Origin: Robertkochia marina
GTDB lineage: Bacteria > Bacteroidota > Bacteroidia > Flavobacteriales > Flavobacteriaceae
Direction of reading: 5' to 3'
Assembly (NCBI RefSeq): GCF_004799345.1
Contig: NZ_SSMC01000003.1
Location: forward strand, 680,926-744,925
Length of the DNA stretch: 64,000 nt
The notes beneath the pieces are model-generated. The model had not been told where the DNA came from. It did not search any database and saw nothing but the letters and a program-made list of their open reading frames with translations. Positions 8,942 through 18,935 of this stretch are shown piece after piece; the first letter of the stretch is position 1, and each line of letters starts with the position of its first letter. The translations under genes were made by a program, and so were the position numbers.

Positions 8942-10150
8942 ATGAACCTGTTATTAAAAAGAATAAATGATTTCTTACTACTTTTTTTGGTTTTTGCCGT
9001 TACCTTCGAGAATTGGAATCCTTTTGGTTTTAGCGGCATATCATTTACCTATATAGCTACGATCTTATATATTGTTTCCTGGGTTCCTTTTGCTTCAAAG
9101 ATTTTCAAAATCAGCTATTTCAGGCAATTTTTAATCCCATTGGTTTTATATGTGCTTGTAGGAATATTGTCAACAGCGATGAATTCTCTATATGCCAATG
9201 AGCTTTTGGATTTAGTTCATCAACGAATGCTGCAACTGATCATTCTAATGTTTCTTGTAGCTGCACATCTTATTCTAAATCCTTCCTTGATTCCAAAGGT
9301 TCTGGTGATATTCGTGATGAGTATTTTTGCCATGTATTTATTGTTTTTGGCAGGACAGGGCATCTCCTATTTCAACGGCAGGATTTTAATTTTCGGAGAA
9401 AATCCGAATTTAATTGGTACAAAGGCAGCCCTGGCATTTATAATTGCCCTCGGATTTATTACAAATAAACAGCAATCGAAATCAATCAAAATATTGTTGA
9501 TCGGCACCCTTTTGCCATTATTACATTTAACCATTCTTTCGGCCTCCAGGGGGGCATTACTATCCTTGTTACTCGGAGTAATACTCCTTACAATTAGTCT
9601 TAAGACACAACTGTGGAAAAAGATGATCCTGATAGCTTTTGGGATGGTATTCGTTACCGGTTTGTTCATCTATATTCTGGAGACAAATCCGGTTTTCAGG
9701 TATCGTATATTGAGTACGGTTGAGCATGGGGATACAGGTCGCAACGAAATATGGGAGGGAGCAATACAGGCCATAAAAAATAACTTATTCTTTGGGGTTG
9801 GACTTCCTGCAGACAAGCTTACCATGTTCTTACATGGGGCTGGTTTTAGAGACCCTCATAATGTGTTTTTATGGGTGCTATTAACCACAGGGGTAGTAGG
9901 CACGTTCTTTTTTGTATGGTTTATCTTCCGCATTGGCTTATACCTTATTCGTTATTCACGATCAGAGCGATTTGCGGTTTATTTTCTGATCTATACAACT
10001 GTTCTCCTGAATATGTCCAAGCAAGGAGGAGCCATCGGTAAAATTCTTTTCTGGTTTCTTTTCGGAGTTTTAATATCGGGAATCTACGCATTGAAAACAA
10101 ACGCTAAACGTAATACAGAGAATTATGAAAATATTGGTTTACACCAGTGA
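8942..10150 (+). CDS. O-antigen polymerase/ligase family protein (Wzy-like)
   Basis: The 402 residues carry about ten hydrophobic membrane segments from residue 10 onward (LLLFLVFAVTFENW, ILYIVSWVPFASKI and so on). The large periplasmic loop has the Wzy_C-type signature HGDTGRNEIWEGAIQAIKNN, then FFGVGLPADKL and RDPHNVFLWVLLTTGVVG. It should join repeat units into long polysaccharide on the periplasmic side; an O-antigen ligase role cannot be excluded. It overlaps the next glycosyltransferase gene by 26 bp, implying translational coupling. As usual for this family, sequence conservation is low and the assignment rests on topology plus the loop motif. Confidence 0.85.
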   Translation: MNLLLKRINDFLLLFLVFAVTFENWNPFGFSGISFTYIATILYIVSWVPFASKIFKISYFRQFLIPLVLYVLVGILSTAMNSLYANELLDLVHQRMLQLIILMFLVAAHLILNPSLIPKVLVIFVMSIFAMYLLFLAGQGISYFNGRILIFGENPNLIGTKAALAFIIALGFITNKQQSKSIKILLIGTLLPLLHLTILSASRGALLSLLLGVILLTISLKTQLWKKMILIAFGMVFVTGLFIYILETNPVFRYRILSTVEHGDTGRNEIWEGAIQAIKNNLFFGVGLPADKLTMFLHGAGFRDPHNVFLWVLLTTGVVGTFFFVWFIFRIGLYLIRYSRSERFAVYFLIYTTVLLNMSKQGGAIGKILFWFLFGVLISGIYALKTNAKRNTENYENIGLHQ

Positions 10151-11294
10151 CTACCCGTCACCCACTGAACCTGACCGAGGGGTTTTTGTATATAATTTAA
10201 TTCAAAAGTTCGTACTACTTGGCCACCAGGTAACGGTAATTGTTCCATATTCCAAATTGAAAAACTATTTGAAAAGTGAAAAGGTTAACGGTTATGGTCA
10301 GGAAAGAGCCCGGGTGTACCGATTGTCAACGCTTTCAACCTCAGCTAAACGAATAGGCAAGTATAATACCTATCAAATTGGAGAGTATTTTACGGTGAAG
10401 AAATTACAGAAGCTAGTTAAGGAAACCGGACAAGATTACGATTTTATATACGCTCATTTTCTGACAAACGGGATTATTGCCGTAAAGGCATTGTCACATC
10501 TTAACATCCCCATTTTTGTTGCTATGGGCGAAAGCAATCTCGATGATCGAATTTCCTTAATTCCTGCACGCGAATTAGAAGGATTGATGCAGCGGATTAC
10601 AGGATTTGTGGTGGTGGCATATCACCTCAAGGAAAAACTATTGAGTCTCGGGGTGGAAGAAAATAGGATTGGAGTCTACCCAAACGGGGTGGACCTAAAA
10701 AAATTCCACAAAATGGATCAAGTGGAAGCCCGTCTTAAACTAGGGATTGGCAGGCAGGAGAAAGTTTTAGTGTTCGTGGGAAGATTTCTTCCTCATAAAG
10801 GCCCCGATAGAGTCATAGAGGCAATTGAAAAGATCGATAAGGACGTAAAACTCATTTTAATAGGGAAAGGAGATATGGAACTAAATTATAAGGGCATCCT
10901 TTTCAAAGGTGCTATTCCTTCACATTTGGTTCCACTTTATCTGAATGCAGCAGATATTTTTATATTACCTACGCTCCGGGAAGGTGCAAGCAATGCAATA
11001 GTAGAAGCTATGGCATGCGGATTACCGATTATATCTTCTGACATTCCTGAAGTCAAAGAACAATGCCGGCCTTCGTTTAGCAGACTGGTAGACCCTTTGG
11101 ATGTCGATAAGATTGCCGAATCAATTGAAGAACTACTCTATGATGAAGCGCTTTTGAAAAAAATGTCAGAATCGGCCCTTATGCATAGTGCTCATTTTGA
11201 TATAGACCAAAGAGCAGAAAATATTCTTGAATTTATTTCTCAAAAGTGCAATTCGGAAAAGCTATTTGTTGAAGATTCTTCGTCTATAGATTAA
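10125..11294 (+). CDS. Glycosyltransferase family 4
   Basis: A 389-residue GT-B enzyme. The N-terminus is MKILVYTSDYPSPTEPDRGV, a common opening of GT4 enzymes that resemble TagA/teichuronic-acid-type transferases. The donor domain shows VFVGRFLPHKGPDRVIEAIE, LILIGKGDMEL and the diagnostic REGASNAIVEAMACGLPII with the E-x7-E pair. It starts inside the end of the Wzy-like gene and ends before the bidirectional terminator at 11412. It probably adds a sugar to the lipid-linked unit. Substrate unknown. Confidence 0.92.
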   Translation: MKILVYTSDYPSPTEPDRGVFVYNLIQKFVLLGHQVTVIVPYSKLKNYLKSEKVNGYGQERARVYRLSTLSTSAKRIGKYNTYQIGEYFTVKKLQKLVKETGQDYDFIYAHFLTNGIIAVKALSHLNIPIFVAMGESNLDDRISLIPARELEGLMQRITGFVVVAYHLKEKLLSLGVEENRIGVYPNGVDLKKFHKMDQVEARLKLGIGRQEKVLVFVGRFLPHKGPDRVIEAIEKIDKDVKLILIGKGDMELNYKGILFKGAIPSHLVPLYLNAADIFILPTLREGASNAIVEAMACGLPIISSDIPEVKEQCRPSFSRLVDPLDVDKIAESIEELLYDEALLKKMSESALMHSAHFDIDQRAENILEFISQKCNSEKLFVEDSSSID

Positions 11295-11411
11295 TAAACT
11301 GCTCGATTCCTTCATTGAAAAGATAAGATTTCGAATGCCTGCCGGGTATGGGAGCAAACCAACAGTCCAGGCGATATGATTTTATTGAATGGCTTTTGAT
11401 GTATCATATAA

Positions 11412-11441
11412 AAAAGGCGTAAAATATATTTTACGCCTTTT
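11412..11441. terminator. Bidirectional rho-independent terminator
   Basis: A perfect 13-bp stem (AAAAGGCGTAAAA at 11412-11424, its complement at 11429-11441) with a TATA loop. The A- and T-tracts flanking the GC core let it work on both strands. It lies between the convergent GT4 (ends 11294) and lipoprotein (ends 11467) genes. Confidence 0.85.
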
Positions 11442-11466
11442 GAATTATTTAAATATAAACCTGGAT

Positions 11467-12885
11467 TTATTGCTCCGGATATACAGGAGCTCCGTCAGTT
11501 AAGATCTTTGCGTTAAGAGCAGCAGCTCCCATAGCTTGAGTTCCATACACATAAACGTTTTCAAATTGGGTGTTAGGAATGTAGTCTGTAAAGATTCTTT
11601 CCTGAACCTCTCTGCTGTATCTACCCAAGGTAAGCCATTCGTGCCCTTTGTGAGCTCTTTGGAAACCTTCGGTTCCATCAACATTATAAGCCATTTGACT
11701 TCCATTTTCAGCCGGCCAGATCACCTTCATCAGGGTATTGGTAAATGCCGTGATATCATTTGAGTTCCAGTACATATTGTTATCAGCTGCATTGACGATA
11801 AAGCTAATGATGGCCCCGGCATGTGAAGTATCCTGAACTCCACCTCCCTGATTAACATCCCATTGAGAATCCCAAACATATGCATCAGTCTGATCTGGGT
11901 TGAAATAAATTCGGTCTCTTAGGTTTGAAGGTCTGTTAGGCATACCTTTGAAAGAAATGTTTTCAAATACTTCTCTATATTTCGCTTTTCCGGTTACCAT
12001 ATACAACTCCATTCCAATTCTTGCCCAATGCGATGCCATGTGAGTTCGGCTTCGGTAGAAGTTTCCAATACCTGCGGCTTCCCATCTGTCCCAAATGTGT
12101 ACTTCTGAGAAATTTAATAACTCAACATAGGCTTGTTGATATTGAGGGTTTGTAGACCTCAGGTTCGGTGATTCATGAAGAACTCTCACAAGGGTAGCAA
12201 CATGACGCCAGTAAAAACTATCCCAAAGAGCCTTTGGTGTTCCGTCTTGTGAAGGCCAACCTTTGTAACCATTACCCATATCAACAGCATCGTTAACGGT
12301 ATTGTTAATAAGGTCTAATGCTGTATCTAAATAGGCATTATCTCCTGTAGCTTGCCAGATTTGCACCAGCCCATCGATATAATATCCAAGGTAATAATAT
12401 TCCTGGTCAAGATTCTTACTTAATGACTTTGAGTAAGCATCATCTTTATCCATTCTATTATCATTTTCAACCCATTCCTGATCGTATAGGTCTTGCCAAT
12501 AGTTTACACTAAAAGCTAAATCTGAACTAACAGGGGCGTTAGGGTTACTGGTTTCAACCATAGCTTCTTCATCGGTCCATGCTTCTCCTTCTATGATTTC
12601 TACATTTTCGGCATTTTCAGGGGCTACGATTGGATCCGGAGCTTCCTCCTGGGTTTGTCCTACTTTTTTACCGTTGTTGAAGGTTTTTTTATCACCATTC
12701 TTGGTATAAACAATCGCATATTTATCACTACCTACCTCGTAATAAATGGTGGCAGCCATAAAATCACCAACTACCTCTTCTACATTATCGGCAAGAAATT
12801 CATCCTGGTCGTTAGCACAGGCGAAAAAAAGCTGAGAAATAAGCACAATAATCAACATAGGCCGAAGTTTATTCAGTCTTTTCAT
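11467..12885 (-). CDS. Lipoprotein with probable alpha/alpha-toroid catalytic domain (unknown function)
   Basis: The 472 residues start with a lipoprotein signal (LIISQLFFAC, Cys near residue 23). The acidic ANDQDEF after the Cys resembles the Bacteroidetes surface-export signal. Residues 30-120 are an Asp/Glu-rich linker. From about 125 the chain is rich in paired helices with aromatic, carbohydrate-enzyme-like segments: LDQEYYYLGYYIDGLVQIW, GYKGWPSQDGTPKALWDSFY, SHWARIGMELYMVTGKAKYR, QDTSHAGAIISFIVNA and RAHKGHEWLTLGRYS. This pattern resembles (alpha/alpha)n barrels of polysaccharide lyases and hydrolases, but I recognise no named family. It lies inside the EPS locus as a separate minus-strand gene, so a role in trimming or modifying the exported polysaccharide is possible. 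This is inference. Confidence 0.8.
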   Translation of the reverse strand: MKRLNKLRPMLIIVLISQLFFACANDQDEFLADNVEEVVGDFMAATIYYEVGSDKYAIVYTKNGDKKTFNNGKKVGQTQEEAPDPIVAPENAENVEIIEGEAWTDEEAMVETSNPNAPVSSDLAFSVNYWQDLYDQEWVENDNRMDKDDAYSKSLSKNLDQEYYYLGYYIDGLVQIWQATGDNAYLDTALDLINNTVNDAVDMGNGYKGWPSQDGTPKALWDSFYWRHVATLVRVLHESPNLRSTNPQYQQAYVELLNFSEVHIWDRWEAAGIGNFYRSRTHMASHWARIGMELYMVTGKAKYREVFENISFKGMPNRPSNLRDRIYFNPDQTDAYVWDSQWDVNQGGGVQDTSHAGAIISFIVNAADNNMYWNSNDITAFTNTLMKVIWPAENGSQMAYNVDGTEGFQRAHKGHEWLTLGRYSREVQERIFTDYIPNTQFENVYVYGTQAMGAAALNAKILTDGAPVYPEQ

Positions 12886-13255
12886 GGTAATCTGGGTTTT
12901 TAAGATTTGGTTTCGCTAAACTATTATCATTCAGGGAATTATCCGTGAAATGCATTTGATTTTCGATGAACTACATCTTTTAACATCGATTGTCGATTAT
13001 ACACCTCATTTTCAATTGGTTCCCGGTAGTTATACGCCCAAATGCACGCTTTAGACGTTTAACGGATTTTTTTTAACAGTTTTTAACGGAAAAAACACCA
13101 GATTGCCAGAATATATGTAATAAATATAATTTTTAGTTTATAAAAAGAGCGGGGCTGATATACTGATGATTATCTTCATTCTGATCATCAGGGATTTTAG
13201 AAATAAAAAAGCCCGAAACTAATTCGGGCTTTATAAAAAAGGGAATGATCATGCG
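12886..13255. promoter_or_regulatory. Intergenic region upstream of the lipoprotein gene
   Basis: These 370 bp lie between the minus-strand lipoprotein start and the minus-strand ugd stop. The distal part holds the ugd terminator (13209-13231). The rest is AT-rich with no coding frame and presumably carries the lipoprotein promoter, which I could not pinpoint. Confidence 0.4.
13209..13231 (-). terminator. Rho-independent terminator of ugd
   Basis: AAGCCCGAA (13209-13217) and TTCGGGCTT (13223-13231) form a perfect 9-bp stem with a 5-base loop. Read on the minus strand it is followed by a T-rich run (A-rich at 13201-13210 on the plus strand). It lies 25 bp after the ugd stop. Confidence 0.85.
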
Positions 13256-14656
13256 TTATTTACCTTCTCCGATACGGTAGTAATCGAAGCCTGTTTGATT
13301 CATTATTTGCTTATCGAGAATACGTCGGCCGTCAAAGACAAAGGCCGGTTTGAACATACTGTTGTAGATCTGTTCCCAGTCAAGGGCTTTGAACTCATCC
13401 CATTCGGTAAGAATAGCTACGGCATGAGCATCTTCTGCCGCCTTTAGCGGGTCATTGACTACAGTGACCAGTTTTCTGTTCTCCTCCTCTGAACGGGTAT
13501 TGAGATAGTCGAGGTCTGCGTACACCTGTTCTTCACTCACCTTTGGATCATATACCACGATCTCGGCCTGTTCTTCCAATAGAGTGTCGGCTACATAGAT
13601 GGCCGCTGATTCCCGGGTATCATTGGTGTCTTTCTTAAAGGCCCATCCGTAGAAGGCTATCTTTTTACCTGATACGGTATTGTAGAGGGTGGTAATGATA
13701 TTTTCGGCAAACCTGCGCTTTTGGTAATCATTGATCTTGATGACCTGGTCCCAATACTCAGCCACCTCGGTGAGTCCGTAGGTTTTACAGATATACACCA
13801 GGTTGAGGATGTCTTTCTGAAAGCAGGAGCCTCCGAAGCCTACAGAGGCATTCAGGAATTTTGGTCCGATACGGGAATCCTTCCCAATGGCTTTACTTAC
13901 CTCGGCTACATTGGCATCAGTCACTTCACAAAGAGCCGAAATGGAGTTGATAGAAGAGATACGTTGTGCTAAAAAGGCATTGGCTACGAGTTTAGAAAGT
14001 TCTGAAGACCATAGGTTGGTTTGTAGTACTCTTTCTTTGGGAAGCCAGTGCTCGTAAATGCCGCTGAGAATATTCTTGGCTTCCTTGCCTGAAGGGGTAT
14101 CATCGCCACCGATCAATACGCGGTCGGCATTAAGAAGGTCATCAATAGCGGTACCTTCTGCCAGGAATTCCGGGTTGGAGAGCACTTCGTATTTTACCCC
14201 ATTTCCTGTATTGTGCAATATGTCTTTGATGGCCTGGGCTGTTCTTACCGGCAGGGTCGATTTCTCCACCACGATCTTATCTGATTTTGCCACCCTGGCA
14301 ATATTTCGGGCACAGAGTTCAATATATTTCAGGTCAGCAGCCTCGCCCTTACCTTTTCCATAGGTTTTGGTTGGGGTATTTACCGAAATAAAGATCATAT
14401 CGGCCTCATCGATGGCTTTATCAACCTCGGTAGAAAAAAACAGGTTTTTGTTACGGGATTCAGCCACGATCTCTTTTAATCCGGGTTCATAAACCGGCAG
14501 CTTATCCAGATCTTCATCATTCCAGGCGGCAATCCTGTTGGCATTGATATCAACCACGGTTACGTTGATCTCCGGGCACTTGTTGGCTATAACCGACATG
14601 GTGGGCCCTCCTACATATCCGGCACCAATACAACAGATGTTTTTAATACTTCTCAT
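13256..14656 (-). CDS. ugd: UDP-glucose 6-dehydrogenase
   Basis: It oxidises UDP-glucose twice with NAD+ to UDP-glucuronate, a precursor for acidic exopolysaccharide. From the ATG at 14656 it has 466 residues and begins [19 protein letters not shown], the NAD-binding Rossmann motif. Upstream in-frame residues back to 14713 would put 19 extra residues before the nucleotide-binding strand, so the internal start is preferred. Other signatures are [22 protein letters not shown], the catalytic cysteine in [10 protein letters not shown] and the C-terminal [13 protein letters not shown]. The length and Cys motif match the eukaryote-like UGDH subfamily. It faces away from the pglE/pglF/wza/wzc block, sharing a 398-bp divergent spacer with it. 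Confidence 0.95.
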   Translation of the reverse strand: MRSIKNICCIGAGYVGGPTMSVIANKCPEINVTVVDINANRIAAWNDEDLDKLPVYEPGLKEIVAESRNKNLFFSTEVDKAIDEADMIFISVNTPTKTYGKGKGEAADLKYIELCARNIARVAKSDKIVVEKSTLPVRTAQAIKDILHNTGNGVKYEVLSNPEFLAEGTAIDDLLNADRVLIGGDDTPSGKEAKNILSGIYEHWLPKERVLQTNLWSSELSKLVANAFLAQRISSINSISALCEVTDANVAEVSKAIGKDSRIGPKFLNASVGFGGSCFQKDILNLVYICKTYGLTEVAEYWDQVIKINDYQKRRFAENIITTLYNTVSGKKIAFYGWAFKKDTNDTRESAAIYVADTLLEEQAEIVVYDPKVSEEQVYADLDYLNTRSEEENRKLVTVVNDPLKAAEDAHAVAILTEWDEFKALDWEQIYNSMFKPAFVFDGRRILDKQIMNQTGFDYYRIGEGK

Positions 14657-15054
14657 TACAGGAAATTTTAGGGTTGATAAAGATATATGTTCAGGTAAAC
14701 AGACGGAAATCAATTCCTACAAATTAGTTGAAAATGACTTAAAATACTGTGAAACAAAAGTTTGTGAAAAAATATGAGGCTTTTCAATGGAATCCTTGTG
14801 TTTTCGGAGTGTTATCGTAATAATAATATTATCAACTGTATATCAGTACTTAAGCGAATTTTATCTCCTTTTGCCGATGATGATGTTTGAACCTCCTGTT
14901 GTTTAATAATTTTAGAATTCGTTAAGAAATCGAGCCTTAATTCTATACAATATTAACTCATCAAATTTCACAAAACCGGCCCGGCTTAACTTCCCCTATC
15001 CTGCCTGATCGTTTATCCCCCTTTTGTTTAATAGCTCAAATCAAAAGAAACGAT
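14657..15054. promoter_or_regulatory. Divergent promoter region between ugd and the aminotransferase operon
   Basis: 398 bp between head-to-head genes. A TTTG at 14886-14889 and TAATTTTA at 14907-14914 weakly resemble a Bacteroidetes -33/-7 pair for the plus strand, with spacing 2 bp shorter than usual. No other gene is visible. Confidence 0.35.
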
Positions 15055-16194
15055 ATGATAGCTACTGATACCAAAATATGGTTGTCTTCACCTCATATGG
15101 GAGGAAGGGAACAATACTACGTGAATGAGGCTTTCAAGTCCAATTGGATAGCCCCCCTAGGGCCCAATGTTGAGGGTTTTGAAAAAGATCTTGGTCAATA
15201 CCTCGGAGATGGCAATCATGTAGCTGCCTTATCTTCCGGAACAGCAGCCATTCATTTAGCCTTATTGTTATGTGGCGTTAAACAGGGTGATCATGTACTC
15301 TGCCAGAGTTTTACCTTTGCAGCCAGTGCCAATCCTATTACCTATCTTGGGGCACATCCTGTATTTATTGACAGCGAAGATACTACATGGAACCTGTGTC
15401 CGGATCTGCTGGAAAATGCCATCAAAGATTTTATAAACAAAGGAAAAAAGCCCAAGGCTATTGTGGCGGTTCACTTATATGGTATGCCATACCAAGTGGA
15501 AAAAATTCACAGCCTTGCAAAAGAATATGATATCCCGGTAGTAGAAGATAGTGCTGAAGCGCTTGGCAGTACATTCAAAGGAGAAAAATGTGGATCCTTC
15601 GGCACGTTCTCCATCCTTTCTTTTAACGGTAATAAAATAATTACAACTTCAGGAGGAGGGGCATTGGTATGTCGAAATGACCAGGAAAAGCAGAAAGCGG
15701 TTTTCCTGGCTACCCAGGCCCGTGATGAGGCACCGCATTATCAGCATTCTCAAGTGGGATATAATTATCGGATGAGTAATGTGACCGCAGGCATAGGGAG
15801 AGGGCAGATGGAGGTGCTTGAAGATCGTGTAATCGCCCGAAGAGCTAATTATGAATTTTATCGGGATAGGCTATCAGGATACAGGAGTATTGAATTTCTG
15901 AAAGAACCGGCCGACACGTTCTCAAATCGTTGGCTGACCTGTGTGTTGTTAAATAACAATGAAACCAGAGAGCGAATCAGGTTAAGTCTTCAAGAAAATA
16001 ATATAGAGTCCAGACCCTTATGGAAACCCATGCATTTACAACCTGTATTCCAGGATGAAACAGCTTATCTGAGTGGTGTTTCAGAAACCTTATTTAACAG
16101 AGGCCTATGCTTACCCAGCGGATCTGACCTTACGGAGAATGATCTATTGAGAATCGTTGGTATAATAGAAAAAGAACTTAATAATGATAAATAA
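15055..16194 (+). CDS. DegT/DnrJ/EryC1/StrS aminotransferase (PglE-like)
   Basis: This is a 379-residue PLP-dependent sugar aminotransferase. Markers are IWLSSPHMGGREQYYVNEAF and NWIAPLGPNVEGFE at the N-terminus, typical of PglE-like enzymes; SGTAAIHLAL (phosphate-binding loop); VVEDSAEALGS (Asp to the PLP pyridine); and SFNGNKIITTSGGGAL with the Schiff-base lysine. It should convert the UDP-4-keto-6-deoxy sugar made by the next gene's product into a UDP-4-amino sugar. The start is followed by an 11-bp overlap with the dehydratase gene, so the two are coupled. No acetyltransferase (PglD) gene was seen nearby. Confidence 0.93.
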   Translation: MIATDTKIWLSSPHMGGREQYYVNEAFKSNWIAPLGPNVEGFEKDLGQYLGDGNHVAALSSGTAAIHLALLLCGVKQGDHVLCQSFTFAASANPITYLGAHPVFIDSEDTTWNLCPDLLENAIKDFINKGKKPKAIVAVHLYGMPYQVEKIHSLAKEYDIPVVEDSAEALGSTFKGEKCGSFGTFSILSFNGNKIITTSGGGALVCRNDQEKQKAVFLATQARDEAPHYQHSQVGYNYRMSNVTAGIGRGQMEVLEDRVIARRANYEFYRDRLSGYRSIEFLKEPADTFSNRWLTCVLLNNNETRERIRLSLQENNIESRPLWKPMHLQPVFQDETAYLSGVSETLFNRGLCLPSGSDLTENDLLRIVGIIEKELNNDK

Positions 16195-18142
16195 CTACCT
16201 TTCCTTGCATTTACCTAAATACGCATCTAAATGGATGGTTTTGGTAATGGATACCACTCTGGTATTGCTCACCTTTTTCATCGTTTATTTTTTGCGTTTT
16301 GATTTCTCACTGAACTTTGATTTCAAGTCACTGATCATCCAATTGCCTGTGGTGGGTGTTATTGCTGTAGCCAGCTTTTTGATGACAGGATCCTATAAAG
16401 GAATTATCAGGTATACGGGTTTAAGAGACCTTTTCAAGGTTACCCTGGCTACAGGATGTATAACCTTGTTAACGGTAGGTGTTGTGTTGATCAACAAGGG
16501 CTTTAACCTGGTAGATAATTTTACGATTCCCAAATATATTATCATCACCCACGCCTTTATGAATTTTGTAGCTCTTGCTGCTACAAGACTCACTTTCAAG
16601 TTGGCATATAAGTATGTAATGAGTGATCTCAGGCTCACCGAAAGAATTGTGATATATGGGGCCGGCGATGCGGGGATAATGACCTATAATGCCTTGACAA
16701 ACTCTTTAAAACAGAATATAAGGGTTATTGCTTTTATTGATGATAATATGTCGAAGGTTGGCAGCAGTATTAATGGTGCTCCTATTATGTCCAGGAAATC
16801 CTTTAATGAAAACTTTGTAAGTCGTTATGGAATCTCGGAGGTGATCATTGCCATTCCAGATACCAGCGACAGCAGCTTGAGAAAAAGCATAAACGACATT
16901 GTGGAATTGGTTCCCAAAGTACGCATAATTCCACCCGTTGATGAATGGATCAATGGACAGATCAGCTTAAACCAGATCAAACAAGTTCGATTAGAGGATC
17001 TCCTGGAACGCAGTCCGATTGTCATTGAGAATCCAAATCTGATCGATGACTTTAGGGGGAAAACAATTATCGTTACCGGTGCAGCCGGTTCTATTGGAAG
17101 TGAACTTTCACGACAGCTACTTCATTTCAATATAGATAAGCTCATATGTTTGGATATTGCGGAATCTGCCTTGTACAACTTACAACAAGAATTTAAACGG
17201 GCAGGAAGAAATAATTTTAAGGCTATTGTATGTGATGTGAGAGATAATCATGGTATAAATGCCATTCTTGCTCATTACAGACCCGATGTTATATTTCATG
17301 CTGCAGCCTATAAACATGTACCGCTCATGGAGGAAAATCCTTATGAAGCGGTAAAGATCAACGTAGCAGGAACCCGGATTCTTGCCAATGCAGCAGTGAA
17401 ATATAAGGTAGATAAATTTGTATTGGTCTCTACAGACAAGGCAGTGAATCCCACGAATGTTATGGGAGCTACCAAGCGTGTGGCAGAGATCTTTATCAGT
17501 GCTCTTCAAAGAGAATCGCATAGTACCAAATTTGTTACCACCCGTTTTGGTAATGTGTTGGGATCTAATGGTTCGGTCATCCCGTTATTCCGTAAACAAC
17601 TGGAACTTGGAGGGCCATTAACAGTTACCCACCGTGATGTGACCCGCTATTTTATGACTATTCCTGAGGCTTCTCAATTAGTACTACAGGCCGGAAGCAT
17701 GGCAAAAGGTGGAGAGATCTTCCTTTTTGATATGGGTGAATGTGTGAAGATATTTGATCTGGCGAAGAATATGATCAAATTGTCAGGCCTTAAGTATCCT
17801 GAAGATATTGACATTGAAATTACAGGACTTCGTCCCGGAGAAAAACTTTATGAGGAACTGCTGGCAAATGGCGAGGATACCCTGCCAACTTTCCACGAAA
17901 AAATATTGATCAGTAAAACCAAAGAGTTGGATTATCATAAGTTAAAGGCCAAAATCGAAGCCTTGTGTATTCTAAACTTGTATAATGATAAGAATATGAT
18001 CGTACGAAAACTCAAGCAGATCGTTCCAGAATATATCTCCAACAATTCCGATTTCGTTCGACTTGACAAAGACTCTGATGAGAAATCTGCGAATTATACC
18101 ATTTTACAGTCTTTGAATTTTAATCCTTATAAGGGGATGTGA
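16184..18142 (+). CDS. Membrane-bound UDP-N-acetylglucosamine 4,6-dehydratase (PglF/CapD/WbpM family)
   Basis: 652 residues, the usual length for full-size PglF/WbpM. Four N-terminal membrane helices (about residues 15-120) are followed by a first Rossmann-like domain (GAGDAGIMTYNAL) and a second short-chain dehydrogenase domain with GAAGSIGSELSRQ. The catalytic region VSTDKAVNPTNVMGATKR has the Met in place of the usual SDR tyrosine that marks this family. It dehydrates a UDP-GlcNAc-type sugar to the 4-keto-6-deoxy form, feeding the upstream aminotransferase. It starts 11 bp before the aminotransferase stop. The wza gene follows after 19 bp, placing precursor synthesis and export in one operon. 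Confidence 0.94.
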   Translation: MINNYLSLHLPKYASKWMVLVMDTTLVLLTFFIVYFLRFDFSLNFDFKSLIIQLPVVGVIAVASFLMTGSYKGIIRYTGLRDLFKVTLATGCITLLTVGVVLINKGFNLVDNFTIPKYIIITHAFMNFVALAATRLTFKLAYKYVMSDLRLTERIVIYGAGDAGIMTYNALTNSLKQNIRVIAFIDDNMSKVGSSINGAPIMSRKSFNENFVSRYGISEVIIAIPDTSDSSLRKSINDIVELVPKVRIIPPVDEWINGQISLNQIKQVRLEDLLERSPIVIENPNLIDDFRGKTIIVTGAAGSIGSELSRQLLHFNIDKLICLDIAESALYNLQQEFKRAGRNNFKAIVCDVRDNHGINAILAHYRPDVIFHAAAYKHVPLMEENPYEAVKINVAGTRILANAAVKYKVDKFVLVSTDKAVNPTNVMGATKRVAEIFISALQRESHSTKFVTTRFGNVLGSNGSVIPLFRKQLELGGPLTVTHRDVTRYFMTIPEASQLVLQAGSMAKGGEIFLFDMGECVKIFDLAKNMIKLSGLKYPEDIDIEITGLRPGEKLYEELLANGEDTLPTFHEKILISKTKELDYHKLKAKIEALCILNLYNDKNMIVRKLKQIVPEYISNNSDFVRLDKDSDEKSANYTILQSLNFNPYKGM

Positions 18143-18161
18143 TATTTACTTAAATAATATT

Positions 18162-18935
18162 ATGAGCACAACTTTTCATTCAAATAAGAGTTTAACAAGA
18201 TTACTCCTATTTATATTGATAATTTTTTGTACATCCTGTGCAACCAGAAAAGATGTGGCTTATTTTCAGAATGCTCGGGAATTTGAAACCATCGTTGAAA
18301 CCCGCTCCTTTGAACCGAGAATTAAAGTTGATGACCTTTTAAGTATTCACATCTCAAGCTTTAACCAGGAAGCCACCAAACCCTTCAATCTTACAAAAGG
18401 GGAGGGAGTCAATTACCAGGAGGTTGATTACGTAGTAGATAAGGAAGGAAATATTGAGTTTCCGATTTTAGGAAAGCTTCACGTTAAAGGGCTAACCACC
18501 AGTGAGGTGAAAGCTATTTTTGTAGAAAAGCTTCAGGGCTTTTTAAAAGAGCCCGTAATCAATGTTCGCATCAAAAATTTCCAGGTAACTGTTATGGGGC
18601 ATGTGAAGCGTCCAGGGAGCTTTAATATTGTTACAGAGCGTATAACCCTTCTTGAAGCACTAAGTATGGCCGGAGATCTTGATATTAAAGCTCGGAGAGA
18701 TAATGTTTTGGTGATCAGAGATTTTGATGGGGTTAAAACTTTTACCCGGGTTAACCTTACCACTAAAGAATTCATCAACTCACCGGTTTATTTTTTAACT
18801 CAGAATGATGTGGTATATGTTGAACCTAATAGTTCAGCGATCAAGACTTCTGAGCTGGATGCCAGAGCAACGATTTTTGTTTCCCTTCTATCCTTGATCG
18901 TAACTTCGACGGTGCTAATAATTACGAGGTCCTGA
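18162..18935 (+). CDS. wza: Polysaccharide export outer-membrane lipoprotein (Wza family)
   Basis: The 257 residues begin with a lipoprotein signal ending IIFCTSCATRKDVAYFQN, a very common start of Bacteroidetes Wza proteins. A Poly_export domain follows (RIKVDDLLSIHISSFN), then a SLBB domain (VTVMGHVKRPGSFNI, ITLLEALSMAGDL). A C-terminal hydrophobic helix ends the protein, matching the outer-membrane-spanning helix of Wza. It forms the outer-membrane channel for the polymer and works with the Wzc protein downstream, whose ATG overlaps this stop codon by one base (TGATG). Confidence 0.93.
   Translation: MSTTFHSNKSLTRLLLFILIIFCTSCATRKDVAYFQNAREFETIVETRSFEPRIKVDDLLSIHISSFNQEATKPFNLTKGEGVNYQEVDYVVDKEGNIEFPILGKLHVKGLTTSEVKAIFVEKLQGFLKEPVINVRIKNFQVTVMGHVKRPGSFNIVTERITLLEALSMAGDLDIKARRDNVLVIRDFDGVKTFTRVNLTTKEFINSPVYFLTQNDVVYVEPNSSAIKTSELDARATIFVSLLSLIVTSTVLIITRS

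Noticed and set aside
14657..14713. 19-codon N-terminal extension of ugd
   Set aside because: It would place extra residues before the Rossmann beta strand that starts almost every Ugd protein.
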